Source: Aldrovandia affinis
Lineage: Eukaryota > Chordata > Actinopteri > Notacanthiformes > Halosauridae
Direction: 5' to 3'
DNA length: 64,000 nt
NCBI GenBank assembly: GCA_029706075.1
Contig: JAINUG010000052.1
Coordinates: forward strand, 2,507,498 to 2,571,497
Position numbers and translations under genes: made by a program. The notes below the pieces were generated by a model, which did not search any database, had not been told where the DNA came from, and saw only the letters and a list, made by a program, of their open reading frames with translations. Of this stretch, positions 24,540-36,695 are shown piece after piece (position 1 is the stretch's first letter; each line of letters opens with the position of its first letter).

Positions 24540-24912
24540 CTTTTTAGACTGGGTTTTAATGAGAAACTGGAGATTGTCCAAAGAGGAAGGCCAATGCCAA
24601 ATTTACCAAGACTTGTGCAAGCTAGCAAGTCATTTCAGAGACATTTACAAGCCAGCAAATACAATCGCTATCCGTAGCTAGCTGGGAGCCTGCAAACAAA
24701 CAGGCTGTACTGCTGGGACTGTCTGTTATTCAGCGCAGAGAAGGGGCCATGGACCAGTGCTGGTTTCAACAACCTTAGCTGCTTAACAAAAGCAGCCCTG
24801 CGCCACCAAAGTACAGCTGGACACCTGCAAGCCACCATCCGACTGAAAACATTTGGAAACGCGAGAATAGATGTCCAGTTAAGTGAGCAGCACTGAAGAG
24901 AAACGCTAGCAC
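24540..24912 (+). pseudogene. hAT transposase N-terminal fragment
   Basis: The + strand translation contains NEKLEIVQRGRPMPNLPRLV, then LYCWDCLLFSAEKGPWTSAG with FNNLSCLTKAALRHQSTAGH. This is the TTF-type zinc finger (Cys-x2-Cys ... His-x4/5-His) and the start of the following domain in ZMYM-like hAT proteins. It ends abruptly after SEQHRRETLAHNL, at the apex of the hairpin at 24883-24989, so the catalytic domain is missing. Stops precede it near 24535-24560. Confidence 0.72.
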
Positions 24913-24989
24913 ACAATTTGCATTGAACAAAACGTGAGCTTTTGTTCAATGCAAATTGTGTGCTAGCGTTTCTCTTCAGTGCAGCTCAC
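24883..24989. repeat. Near-perfect 50-nt inverted repeat (hairpin)
   Basis: The arms at 24890-24932 and 24940-24982 are perfect reverse complements over 43 nt and are separated by the 7-nt loop CGTGAGC. Beyond a single mismatch the pairing continues for 6 more bases, giving 50-nt arms (24883-24989). The left arm is transposase coding sequence; the right arm is its mirror copy. Confidence 0.95.
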
Positions 24990-25471
24990 CAGCGAAATTA
25001 TTTGTTGGAGAGACTTTATGAACGTTGCCATTGTGCTGCGTGAAAGCCACATGAGAGTGCTTTGATTGTGACTGATTGATTTGGTGAACACAATTCATTG
25101 ATTGACCGATTGATTGATGACCGATCTACATAGGCCTACAGCACATTTGGTTTTTGTTGTGGTCGTATGGCCTACATTATACGGTGTAAAATAAAAAATG
25201 TGCAGTTTAAAATACAACACCAGAGGATGTTGCACGGTCAGAGGGAGGAAGGCAGGGTGGGGGCAGTCTTTGCAGTTTTAATTCTACATGTTTCCCCACC
25301 CCCGCCTCCCCAATGATCAGAAATCACTGCCCCTCCTAAGGTTAGTGATGTGAGTGACAATATAGGCTAATATTGGGTGCAAGGGATACTGTTTCTGTTA
25401 TTTTTATGATGAAATTGATGGATTTTTGGTCTCACTGAAGGCCTATGTCCAATAGTCACGGTTCGCCACTG

Positions 25472-28189
25472 ACAGAATCACACACCTCACATATCCTTCA
25501 CAAACACTCACGCTCATTCACACACACACACACACACATACATACAGTACATACATGCACTGAAGGACACACAGACACACACAGAGAGGGGAAATATATA
25601 AATATTAATATTATATAAGGCCCTCATCCTGGATGTACCCCTTACAACCTGCATATCTTGGGGGTACACACCTCTAACAATTAACTACCGGTTTCCCTCT
25701 TCCACATGTAGATTATAATGTTTTCTGATTTGGATTTTCCAAGTTTACCCAGTTGGATAACCCTTTTAACCATTAATAAGCACTAATACAAAAAAAAAAA
25801 AAAAAAGTAAATCAATACAAATAAAAACATACAAATTCAACATGAAAACATGTCGAATGAATTGAATTAATTAATTGCAGTGTGTTTTATTTTAATGCTT
25901 TCTAAGACAAGTTGCCATATCCACTATCTTTTTTATTAATGTATTTTTAAAATGTATTTTCTTTCTTTTACAAGCCCTTGTTTTGTTTTTGTTTTGTTCT
26001 GTTTTGCATCAGGCACTATATGCTTTATTCGGCCACACAAAAAAAGCTGCATTGCCGTGACTTACGTCCCTCCGAGGCACACATTTGATCATCCTTACAT
26101 CAAATAACAAGAGAGACGACAAAGGAGAAGAAAATCTATCTCCTCAGGTAATCACCCCCATCACATCTTACTTCCCATTGTAAAGTTCGAATCTGTACAA
26201 CTGTTGACAGCATTAACTCTATCATATTATTGTCGGACTGATTTCAATTTACGTTGGTTAGTCGGCTCTAATGGTTTCTGGATGAGTCTTTTCACAAAGA
26301 ATGTACTGCAATATGCCTCATCGCTATGACAAAGCCCTAGACTGCACGTGGACGCTGCTGCAGCATAGTTGTGGGGAAAATAATACACTTTCCATTTAGA
26401 GGATTCCCATCCATCATACATCATGTGCAATACATGTATCTGCATCTGCTGCTGCTAGAGAGAAATTGCGCTAGAGATTTAGACCTGGATCCAATCAACA
26501 TTTTTCCTTAATTCTGACTAACAAATAAACCTTTTCCTTTTTCTGTTTGTCGAGTTAATTTTGGTGGTTGTTGAACTTGCCGAAGAAAAAAAATGCATTT
26601 AATTATTAGTCATGGTCATGGTAAGATTTTTTCCCCCTTTTTATTTATTTTCTTTCTTTCTTTTACAAGCCCATGTTTTGCTTTTGTTTCGTTTTTTTGC
26701 ATCATGTTTTGCATGCTTTATCGTTTTTGCAGTAGCTATCAAATGGATGCGGAAAAGCCTGCTCATGAGCCCTTTGCCTTTTTGGCTTTCTTACCTCACC
26801 AGCAGTGTTATATGTTGTAAAAAATACATGTCTTTCTTATGCAGTGCCCTGTGGGGCTACAGTCGGCCCTGGAATGGTCAGGATTTGATACCGGACTACA
26901 GGGTGCGTAACTAAACCAATGGTTAGTAGGATGTGCCATTTGACAACCCCCAACACTTACACTTTTGTTGTCCGGGTAGGAAGATAATGATTGGCCAGAA
27001 GGAATGTCACAATGGGTCATTATTTGGGAGCTATTTCTCACTTCTGAACATCTTTGCTTTGGACCAAAGTGGGTACCTGGGGATTCAGTTTTCTGCACTG
27101 GCTCTGTGTCCGGTATGGTGACATCTGGAAGTGTGCAGATAAGCACACTGTTGTGTGGACCAATTTCCTGCTCTGCACTAAAATTGGGCATGGATCCTCG
27201 TGTACCTGTTTCTGCTGTGCGTTTTTGGTTGTTTATAATTTATGTCTGATCCTTTGGAAATAAATGTGTTCCAGCACATTACCGTGGTTAACAAGTTCAT
27301 TTCTAACGTTTGACAGAACATTTCTCAATTTCACATCAAGTTTTTTTTCCTTCTTTTTCATAGCAGCTTTGACTTTACCGGAACAATAAATGCCAATACT
27401 GCGATATCTGAAGAGGCACTGGCCGGATATGTTGTAGGGAAGTAATCAGAGATAAAACATCGAAGAGATTCATTACAGAGGCTGCGGGCAAAGATAGCAT
27501 CCCAGGCAAAAAAGTAATCAGAGAGAGAGAGAGAGAGGAAAAGAGAGAGCATAATCACCCTGTCAGTGAAAGAGACCAACACAAATCATTTTTATTTTCT
27601 TCTCCTGTTTTCAGGAGAAAATGTTTATTTTCAAATAGATCATATGAAGATGAAGAGTCCAAATGCCATTCAACAGTACAGTATGGGAAAGCGTACCAGA
27701 GACAAAAAGCTATTTTATTTATAAACAGATTGCATAAAAAATTACATGTTAAGGCCATTTTTACAAAAATCAAGACGGTACTGTGGACATGGAGCCTCAA
27801 AACAATATAGAGGCTGATGCAGCTGGGCAGGTGTGATGTGCCTTGCACATAACTCCTACAGTGTTATTTTAGTGCGAAAACATTCCCCCGAGATTCCATC
27901 TAAGTGAAAGCGACAGCTTGTACATTGTGAATTTTATCAAGATTCAAAACTGAAGAAAATAGGAAGGTGAGAATACTCTCCCACAGTACCAGACTGCCTA
28001 TGAGACTCTGATGTGTTGAAGTCTACTGTATATAAATGCAGACACGGTTAATAGAATAAGTATTGCGGATGGGGTTTCACATTGTGGGGGTCTGTTTCAC
28101 GAGTTGCCTTTGAGTGGGAGTAGAAATGGAGGAGCGTGGAAGTACGGGCCAGCGTGGGTCGAGGGCTAAAATAAAAGTGTGTCATCGTT
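25472..28189. other. No gene seen
   Basis: Mostly AT-rich. There is a CA tract at 25518-25546, a poly(A) run at 25791-25806 and a (GA)n tract at 27520-27540. A related pair of segments starts CTTTTACAAGCCC at about 25967 and 26661. The longest open frame (26808-27191, - strand) has no recognisable domain. Confidence 0.45.
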
Positions 28190-28515
28190 ACTTGCACATG
28201 AAGGGTGATCGTGCTTTTGCCACTGTGGCTCCCAGGCTATGGAACAGCCTATACAGTGGCGTATAAAAACCCATTTGTTCAGACAGGCCTTCAACTGACA
28301 AATGTTACTAATTGTGTTTTTTATTTATTTATTTATTTAACATTTTTGTCACTGTACTGCCTGTTTTTTAGTTTATGTTTTTATACTTTGCTGTTTTATG
28401 GATGTGTGTGTGTGTGGGTGTGTGTATACTTTTAGCTGTTTTATCTGCACTTTGTGAAGCATTTTGTGACCCCTGTTCTTGAAAAGTGCTATATAAATAA
28501 AGTTACTTAACTATT
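28190..28515 (+). mobile_element. LINE 3' end
   Basis: GDRAFATVAPRLWNSL is read on the + strand at about 28207-28250. This is the conserved C-terminal block of L2/Rex1-type LINEs. A 3' UTR follows and ends GAAAAGTGCTATATAAATAA, the usual tail. The 5' part is absent. Confidence 0.75.
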
Positions 28516-28639
28516 CCTTTCCCTCTTACTGCGAGTTTGCTGCCTGCAACTCCGGGACCGGCAGTGAGAAAGGCAAACTGAGCCCACCAAGCCGCCGACT
28601 GTTACTCCGATACACATAAAGCCGCTTGCACACAGTGTA

Positions 28640-28800
28640 CTCATGCCAGCTTTCCTCCCCCTTCCCCCCTTCCCCTGGGGGTGGACAGCCAATTGCGTGC
28701 CCCCGAGTGGGATACCCGGCTAGAGCCGATGCAGCACGGGCTCAAACCCTTTACTGTGCCTTTACTGGTTGTGCCACCTGGGGGCCACACAATTGCTTTT
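28640..28800 (-). repeat. SINE-like repeat
   Basis: On the - strand, CCCCCAGGTGGCACAACCAG leads to AGGGTTTGAGCCCGTGCTGC. The second is a weak B-box-like word about 30 bases after the first. Related words occur at 15180-15220 and 44168-44270. The assignment as a tRNA-derived SINE is tentative. Confidence 0.4.
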
Positions 28801-29399
28801 AAACTGTATTTTAATACAGCAAACGTTTTTTAATGAAATTGTATACCTGTATTTATAGATGTTTTATAAATATCTATGGTTGCTCTCGTTAAATAATTGC
28901 ATTCCCTTTATGCGAGACACAGACACACCATCCTGCCCACCGCACAAGACACTGACCTCACCAGGCAAGGTATATATATTATTATATTTAAGAAACAATC
29001 ACGTTTTTTTTTCCTGAAAAAGTTTCAGTCATTCATCCCTTCTTTCTGGCATGTGTATGACACATTTCCTTTTAAAAGCAGTAATTCCTAATAATTTACG
29101 GCGCTTGCTATCACGCGTCAAACATTCCCAGGATAGAGATGAAAATGTTATCTATACTGTGACATAGCATGCACGTTCAGGCCTTGACTTAAAAATGTAT
29201 TTCAGATTTTTTCTCAATTTGGTGGCCAATTGTACCCTCTATTGATTCAACCCCCCCCGGCCCCCCACGAGCCTGCCGCCATTACCCTGGGATCGGTAGT
29301 CTCCTTCGAGACGGCACTCTCCTAGCTGTCGACTGTGATTCCTGTTCGTTAGTTAGTTCATTTGTCTCTATTGTTATCAGCTGGCAATCGCCACTCACT

Positions 29400-31340
29400 T
29401 AGTGTTTAGCGCCACATAGCTTTATCAGCAAAGACCCAGTGAACAAAGACGTGTGAGTCTACCTACAGGAGTCCACCAAGGGAGGCCAGCTAGGGAGTGC
29501 TTGCCGCACGGTAAGTATCATAGTTTTGTCTCTTCCTGTTCTACTTCCTCCACATCTAACACCACATGCAACTTCCCTATCCCAGTCCGTGTATCCTCTC
29601 CTAAATTTCCTAGGAGGAGAGATTCTACTCACAGGTGCAACCCCTCCAATCTCATCCACCCTCCTAGATCCACCGGTGTCAACGTGGTGGTAGCAGGCGG
29701 ACTATGGAACTGCCAGTCCACTGTCTGGAAGGCCGATTTAATCTCAGCCCAGGCCTCACTACTCTCCCTGCAGTTCTGGCGCTCACCGAGGCATGAATCA
29801 CTTCATAGAGCATGGCCACTCCTGCTGCTCTCTCCGCTGCCTACACCTTCTCCCACACTCCTCGACCCACAGGTAGATTTGGTATTGTTCCTCTTCCTCA
29901 CCTCTCACCCTCCTCCTTTGAATTTCATGCTGTCAATGTCACTGTTCCATGCAAACTACACATCATTGTTGTCCATCAGATCCACTGGGGAGTTTCCTAG
30001 ATGAGATGGATGCCCTACTCAGCTCCTTCCCTTAGAATGGCACTCCCGTCTTACTCCTCGGTGACTTCAACTTGCTGCTGGACAACCCTCAGTCCTCCGC
30101 ATTTCTCCCCCTGCTTCAGTCCTTCGACTTCACCATGATTGAATCCCCATCCACCCACAAGGCCGGCAACCAACTGGACCTGGTCTTCACTAGGAACTGC
30201 ACCTCCCCCAACATTGTGGTATCTGCTCTGCATGTGTCTGACCACTGCTTTCTGTCTTTTCCCCTTCCCCTACCCTCTGTGCCTAAACCATCTTCACCTG
30301 CCCCCCACTGTCCGTCGCAACCTCCGCTCTGAATCCTGCTGTCATTTCCAACTACCGACCTGTCTCTCTCCTCCCATTCCTTTCCAAAACACTAGAGCGG
30401 GCTGTCTATAACCAACTGTCTGCTCATCTCCTACAGAGCGATCTGCTTGATCTTAACCAATCTGGGTTCAAGGCAGGTCACTCCACAGAGACTGCTTTGC
30501 TTGCGGTCACTGAGGCTCTACAAAGTCCCAATCTCTTAGCTCCATCCTCCTTGACCTGTCAGCTGCATTTGATACCGTGGACCACCAGATCCTGCTCTCA
30601 TCTCTTGTCGCGATGGGAATCTCGGGATCTACATTGACAAGGTTCAAGTCATACCTGGCTGACTGGTCCTACCAGGTGGTCTGGAGAGGATACCTCTCCT
30701 CTCCCCACACACTCTCCACCGGAGTCCTGCAGGGCTTGGTGCTAGGCCCCATCCTATTCTCCTTATATACCAAGTCACTTGGTTCTGTTATCTCTGCTCA
30801 TGGTTTTTCTTATCACTGTTATGCCGACGACACTCAACTCTTTCTCTCCTTCTCTCCATCTGAGACCCAGGTCTCGGCGCGGATCTCTGCATGCCTGGCT
30901 GACATCTCTGCCTGGATGTCCACCCACGACCTGAAGCTGAACCTGGGGAAGACTGAGCTGCACTTCCTCCCAGTGGATGCTTCAATCACCGTAGCTAGAG
31001 GAACTGCTCCCCCTTACCTCCAGACACTCATCAAAACCCTACACCCCAGCCAGACCCCTCCGTTCCGCCTCCTCTGGCAAACTGACTGTCCCATCCCTCC
31101 AGGCGCCCAGCAGCCGCTCCTCGTGGTCTCGCCTCTTCTCTGTCCTGGTGGTGGAATGACCTTCCACAATCGGTCAGGACCGCGGAATCACTTGCGATCT
31201 TCCACAAGAGACTCAAAACCCACCATTTCAGACTCCACTATCTCTGAATTCTGTACATCTATCCAATTGTCATCACCACTGCCTACTTGTTCAATACTTT
31301 TTGTATATGTATCCCTGCTTACTCCTCATTTAAAAAAAAA
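29400..31340 (+). mobile_element. L2-type LINE, internally deleted
   Basis: The + strand begins with 5' sequence and GLWNCQSTVWKADLISAQAS at about 29700. Parts of the endonuclease follow (AAYTFSHTPRPTG; LLGDFNLLLDNPQSS; KAGNQLDLVFTRNC). Near 30330 it jumps into reverse transcriptase (SNYRPVSLLPFLSKTLERAV). A long frame from 30577 reads DHQILLSSLVAMGISGSTLT, YADDTQLFLSFSPS and the C-terminal region. A second internal deletion near 30975 joins the palm to the C-terminal domain. It is the same family as 16413 and 19905 but in the opposite orientation, and it lacks the L2 3' tail. Confidence 0.88.
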
Positions 31341-31664
31341 TATATATATGTAGGTTGTCTTGTGAGACAGATGCATTAAGATGGCATAATCTTCCCTTGT
31401 TTATTCTGGTCCTTGAAATTTAATCATGGAATTAATTCACATGAATAAAGCAAAACGGTCCACGCAGGAAATAAGATGTTAGCCTGCACTTCACTTCAGC
31501 CCTGCAGTGCAACACATTTCTCAGAATAGTAACTGTCGGTTGTCTTTCCAAAACTCAGTTCTCAATTTTGTTTTGCCCAGTCTCGTGACTTGCTTAAGGC
31601 TGTTGAAGCACTTTAAGCACTTTCACGATTTTTTCCTTAAAATTAATTTAACATAATGCAGGTG

Positions 31665-31870
31665 TAACGGAGTTGGTTCTACCTGGAGCAAGTTTCGAAC
31701 CAAGGATCTTGACGCAACAAGAGAGACAATTAGCCCGCTGAGTTAAAGACTGAAGTCCCCCAACTCTGGGAACTAATCATATTCTTATTGATGTCACCCT
31801 TTGCAGTGGACACTCACACGCTCAACTTTAACTCATGCCTTCTGAGCCCTGTTACGCAGGTTTGACTCAT
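31665..31870. repeat. Dispersed repeat, also at 16.2 kb
   Basis: Partner of the repeat at 16100-16400. The shared words appear in the same order and orientation (see that entry). It starts near GTAACGGAGTTGGTTCTACC and ends near CCCTGTTACGCAGGTTTGAC. Confidence 0.5.
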
Positions 31871-32361
31871 TACCTATTTTTATTTGCCTCAAAGCTCTTT
31901 GCTTTCAAACAGGCAGGTGAAGAACAAACAGGTGATCACATTTTTAGCATTTGGGACTTTGATTTCACTATTACTTGATTTAATTCAATAAATTAATCAA
32001 TCAACCAGATTTAGCCTGTTTCTAAGGGTGTTATTTGTGTCCTTTAAATGGACAATTGTAAAAGGTGCCTTTTTCCAAAATCGATTACCAGTGCTTTACC
32101 TTTAGGGAAATGCAGTTAAGGTTGGAGGGAAAAGTACAGGTAGATACAGGTTGGCCGCACGGTCAAGTTTGAGAAGCTCTGTTATATGGTAATGTTCACA
32201 TATGATCAAAAAGCCTATGCATTTCCTTGTGCCCGTAAAAAAACAAAACACATTTATAAACACTTCCCAAGATCATCTATATTCTTGTTTATTATGTACA
32301 TGATATTAAAGGTAGTACTTTATGCAATGACTGTATGTACACAGGTTAATGGGTAGGGGTG

Positions 32362-34826
32362 AGCGGGGTAAGTTGTCACACGGGTAAGTTGTCACACTGT
32401 TCATACCTCCAACCACAGGGGCGCTATCTCAAAAATCAAATAGTTACTTTGTTGCAACTAGGGCCAGATTCAAATTCCTTTTCACAGGTGGTCAAAGGTC
32501 GCTTTAATTACATGTGAGCACAAGTTTTGTGTTTGTCTCCTTCAAAAGTAAGTAAATGGCACCTTACATTTTATGTAATAAAACTGTGTTAGGTATAAAT
32601 GTTCAAAATTATATTTGTGTACCGAATAAAGGAAACAATAAGGTGTTTCTTGATATGTTAGCTGCAGTCCTATGTTGAACTAGCCTTGAGATTTAACAAA
32701 TATTAGCCCACATGCCCGTTTGGGGCAAGTTGTCTCAATGGCTTTGAGGCAAGTTGTCACATGAGGCTAATTGAAATGTGTTTTTGAAGGAAAGAAGCAT
32801 TGAGGGAAGGAAGAAAGGAACGAACAAATGAAGGAACAAAAGAAAGTGAGATGATGGTGAGAAATTATAAAAGAAAGACAGAATGGCAGCACACCTCCTG
32901 ACATAATGTTGAAGGCAGTCAGACAGGTGAAGCTGGAGAACAAATCAATCAGAAGCACAGCAAACGATTTTAATATAAATTACCATACTCTGACTCGGTA
33001 TTGTGAAAAGGTTACCAGCGAAGAAATTGTCAGTCAGGCAGCCATGCCAACAACAGTGGTTGGCTATAGAAAGCCACGGCAGGTATTTCCACCTGATTTG
33101 GAGATGCAGCTTGTTCATTATATCGCTAGGTCAGCTGACATTTATTTTGGTCTGTGGCCAAGTGAGATCAAAAGACTTGCCTACCAGTTTGCTGTGGCAC
33201 ACAAGCTGAAGTTCACACCAATGTGGGCAGAAGCAGAAAAGGCCAGCTCGGAGTGGTTAAAGCCTTCTTAAAACGGCACCCAATGCTGTCGCTAAGAAAG
33301 CCTAAGGCAACTAGCCTTGCCAGAGCTAGTAGCTTCAACCGAGAAAATGTCAATGGCTTCTTCGACAATTTAGCAAATGTGCTAGACAGACATCAATTTG
33401 GACCAGGGGACATATGGAATGTCGACGAAACTGGGGTGACCACAGTCCATAAACCTGACAAAGTAGTGGCCAGACACGGATTCAAACAAGTAGGGTCGCT
33501 GACCTCCGCTGAAAGGGGGACGCTTGTCACACTGGCCTGTGCTGTGTCAGCCACAGGAAATAGTATACCTCCATATTTCATATTTCCCCGTGTCAACTTC
33601 CGCGACCATTTTTTAAACAGCGGACCACCTGGCAGCAGGGGAGCGGCAAATCCCTCGGGGTGGATGAAAGATGTGCACTTTTTTGACTTCCTGAAACATT
33701 TCACTGAGCATACAAAATGCTCAAAGGAGAAACCATGTTTACTCCTTTTTGGACAACCACGTATCTCATATGTCCATTGATGGACTCAATTATGCCAAAG
33801 AAAACAGCATAATTATGGTGTCATTCCCACCCCACTGCTCTCATCGGCTTCAACCCTTAGACAGGTCTGTCTACGGGCCGCTAAAAGGCACATCAACACA
33901 GCGTGTGATGCATGGATGAGGAACAATCCTGGGAAAACAATGTCAATTTATGACATTCCTGGGATTGTGGCAATCGCTTATCCTGTGGCGGCAACCCCTT
34001 GAACATTCAGGCTGGCTTTAGGTAGCTAGGGTACAGCCTTACAACAGGGATGTATTTTGGGAAACTGAGTTTGCGCCATCCTATGTTACGGATCGCCCTG
34101 CCCCGCCAGGCCCCAGTACCAACCCTGCCCTGCCAGGCACAAGCACAGACACAGACCCATTCAGTTCCCATGCCAGCTCACCCTTACCCAGCAATGCCAG
34201 TGCTGGCAGCAGACTACCAACTCCAGAGGACCTCCGGCCATTTCCAAAAGCTGGTCCCCGAAAAACAAACTAATAATGGAAGAAAGCGGCAAAACCGCAA
34301 TTCTAACAGACACACCCGTGAAGCAAGCACTACAAATGGAAAAATCACAATCTAAAAACAGGCTGTTTCTGGAGGATGGGAAGCAATGTGCAAAAAGGAA
34401 CAAAAAGGCAAGAGTAAAAAGAAAAATAGACGAGTTATCATCAGATGAAGAGGAGTACTTCTGCCTAGTCTGCATGGAACCATTTTCTAACAGCCGCCCA
34501 AAAGAGACTTGGGTGCAGTGTGTGAGATGCAAGAAGTAGGCCCATGATGCTTGCACCCCAGGCCAGGCAATTTATTTGTGCCAGAACTGTGACTCTGAAG
34601 ATGAGTCTGATTAGAAGTGTTTCGTTGTGCATTACACCACGTTTTGTTAAGACTAAGCATTTTGCTCTTTAATGAATGAGTTCTGTAATTAAATGTACTT
34701 GGTTTTGAATTTGAAAGTTAAAAAAATTATATTCACAATTATTTTGTTGTATTCTTATTTGTTGATAATCCAATGTGACAACTTACCCCACATACTATGA
34801 CATAGTGTGACAACTTACCCCCTGAT
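32362..34826 (+). mobile_element. pogo/Tigger-like DNA transposon
   Basis: The ends carry GGGGTAAGTTGTCACAC on the left (32368, with a second copy just inside) and the inverted GTGTGACAACTTACCCCC on the right (34806-34823, also doubled at about 34775). A further GGCAAGTTGTCAC lies inside the left end near 32750. The element is about 2.46 kb and carries a DDE_1-type transposase on the + strand. The outermost bases of the inverted repeats are diverged, so the limits are good to about 10 bp. Confidence 0.85.
32906..34614 (+). pseudogene. pogo-like transposase with PHD-like C-terminus
   Basis: From the N-terminus: [20 protein letters not shown] is a psq-type helix-turn-helix, with a CENP-B-like HTH after it ([20 protein letters not shown]). 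The frame shifts once near 33265 between EWLK and AFLKRHP. The catalytic domain reads IWNVDETGVTTVHKPDKVVA (first Asp) and TLVTLACAVSATGNSIPPYF. After a second frameshift near 33748 it reads DNHVSHMSIDGLNYAK (second Asp). The third acidic site falls in the FPPHCSHRLQPLD block. The C-terminus has CLVCMEPF, WVQCVRC and, after an in-frame TAG at 34537, HDACTPGQAIYLCQNC, a PHD/RING-like Cys-His pattern ending in an acidic tail. The protein cannot be made whole from this copy. Confidence 0.85.
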
Positions 34827-34849
34827 GGGCTTATTTGGAAACCGTTTTT

Positions 34850-36660
34850 GAGTTCAGTGAAACACATAAAACAGTTATTATTTAAAATATTAACGAAGAA
34901 TAATAGATTCCCAACACCTGTTTTACATATTCTAATACATTGTATTTGAATCAGGATTTTTTTAAATAAAGTGAGTGTACTCGTTAACAGACAATGTGCA
35001 GCTAATTTTAAATTCCATGTAAATAAACTGAAGCCATTCTTAAGATGTCAAGTCTGCTACAGTTGTGATCTGCATGGTTACCCCCATTAGAAATGGAAAT
35101 GGCATGTTATAAAATCGGGAAAACAAAGCTAGAACAGGTTTAGGGAAGCTTCTGGTCATCTTTTTAATGTCATACGTGAAGGAATATTTCTCTTTCACGG
35201 TGACAGTTTCTTGGCAATCTAAGAAAAGGAAGATGTAAAACGTGTTGGGAAAGGCTAGGGAAAGGCTTTCTATGTTTAGTCACCCTTTTCCATCAGGGTA
35301 ACGGTATTGAATTGACTATGCGATTATGAAGTTTGCTTCACATAATTACCATAAGGTTTCAGGTAACGGCAATATGCTGAACTCATAAATCACCTTTCCC
35401 CCCTGAGACGAGTGTCTCAATGGGTTAAGTCGAAGTACATTATTCATTATACATTATTCAGTACATAGTGAGTCAACACATACGAACTTCAACAGAGGGT
35501 CCCAAACCTGAAACCACACCCATTACTGCATCTGATTGGAGTACGCAGACAATCTGCCATGATTTAACAATCAGATGGCGAGACCTCGTGGTGTAGTTGA
35601 ATTCGAAGAGGCGAACTGTCAACGGCACTTCAGGTCCTATAACGGAAAAACGCACCCGTGACATTTCTCAGAGGCATTTTAGAATTACCTCCACAAAGAT
35701 TTTCTGGTAAGAAAGTGCATTATTATTATTGATGTTGTTTGTGTTTTAATAAGCCTATACTGCATGGTATTTTCGGCTAAATCGCACAATGCGAAACTAC
35801 CTTAAATTGCGAGTCATTACAAATGGACCACTGCAAATGTTACATATTCCTATTACACGCTGTATTTTTTTACCGTTGTGAAAGACAGACACGTTGAGAC
35901 GCGCTTGACTCCTCTGATTTGAGTATTCATCTTCAAACAAAAAACAATAAATAAAAACCAAATATTTCAAAACGTCTAAGGGTCCATTTCTACACAGAAT
36001 AAGACTGCGGACTCGATACCTAGTAGCGGAACTTTTTCACACCACAAAGTAATTGGCGCAGCGCTCATTGGGTTGTTTTTATTTGACCATCAACTGCATT
36101 GCAAATATATAGTGACGGAGAAATGGGGCAATGCCATTATATTGTCTGGTTTGTTTTTTTTATCACGAGGGGTAGGTTGCTTGAAAGTATAACTTGACGC
36201 TGTTACGCATGTTACTTCCCAGACTCCCCAATGGAGCACTGGCCCCTGTTTTTAAATCGATTCGTAGCCTACCGTGTACGTGGACCGTAGCCTATTTAGA
36301 CAACCGTCAGGAACTGTAAAATGTGATCAAACAACTGCTTTTAATTAGAAATCGGTGAGTTTGGAAGTATATATTTTTAATCAAATAAAAACATGTGCTT
36401 TTTGTATCAAGTAATCAGTGAGAAAACTGGGGAATAAAACAGTAGCTGTATCTTATGCGTTGGTTTTGATGTATCCACGAATAACACCTGAATCAGAAGT
36501 TGATTCGTATTTAAACTGACAAATAGCTTCAGAAATCAGTTGCGGGAAAGTGAAAGTTTTTCTAAATGTTTTTTTTTATAACTAATGTAATTATTTTGCT
36601 ACATGGGAACAGGAAAAAAAATTATATTCCTGCCCCTGATGATTCTGAACACTGCCTTGT
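34850..36660. other. Upstream region of tac3
   Basis: No coding sequence or recognisable transposon is seen. A possible 5' UTR exon ends at a good donor, AAATCG|GTGAGT, near 36355, with a TATATA-containing stretch about 250 bp upstream (near 36107). This is a candidate promoter and first exon only. A diverged direct repeat (36487-36556) has its partner just downstream of the first coding exon. Confidence 0.35.
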
Positions 36661-36695
36661 TTTTAGTGCGTGCAGGTGCCGCCCAGCCAGAGACG

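Larger units (their letters stand above)
23375..25471 (+). mobile_element. hAT relic of 2.1 kb with SINE and hairpin inside
   Basis: The left end, CAGTGGGGAACCGTCC (followed by GGCCTTC), pairs with the inverted right end, CAGTGGCGAACCGTGA (followed by AGGCCTTCAGTGA). These are hAT-type terminal repeats. The 8-bp flanks (ACACATAC and ACAGAATC) match only in part. The interior holds a transposase N-terminal fragment on the + strand, a tRNA-derived SINE at 24019-24381 and a long hairpin at 24883-24989. The element interrupts CA-repeat sequence, which resumes at 25500. Confidence 0.78.

Noticed and set aside
26808-27191. 127-codon - strand frame
   Set aside because: No domain, no splice context and no conserved motif. 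Length is within chance for this window.
36603-36695. Upstream in-frame ATG of tac3 (MGTGKKIIFLP...)
   Set aside because: It would add a second hydrophobic stretch before the signal peptide, and a good splice acceptor lies between it and the ATG at 36696.
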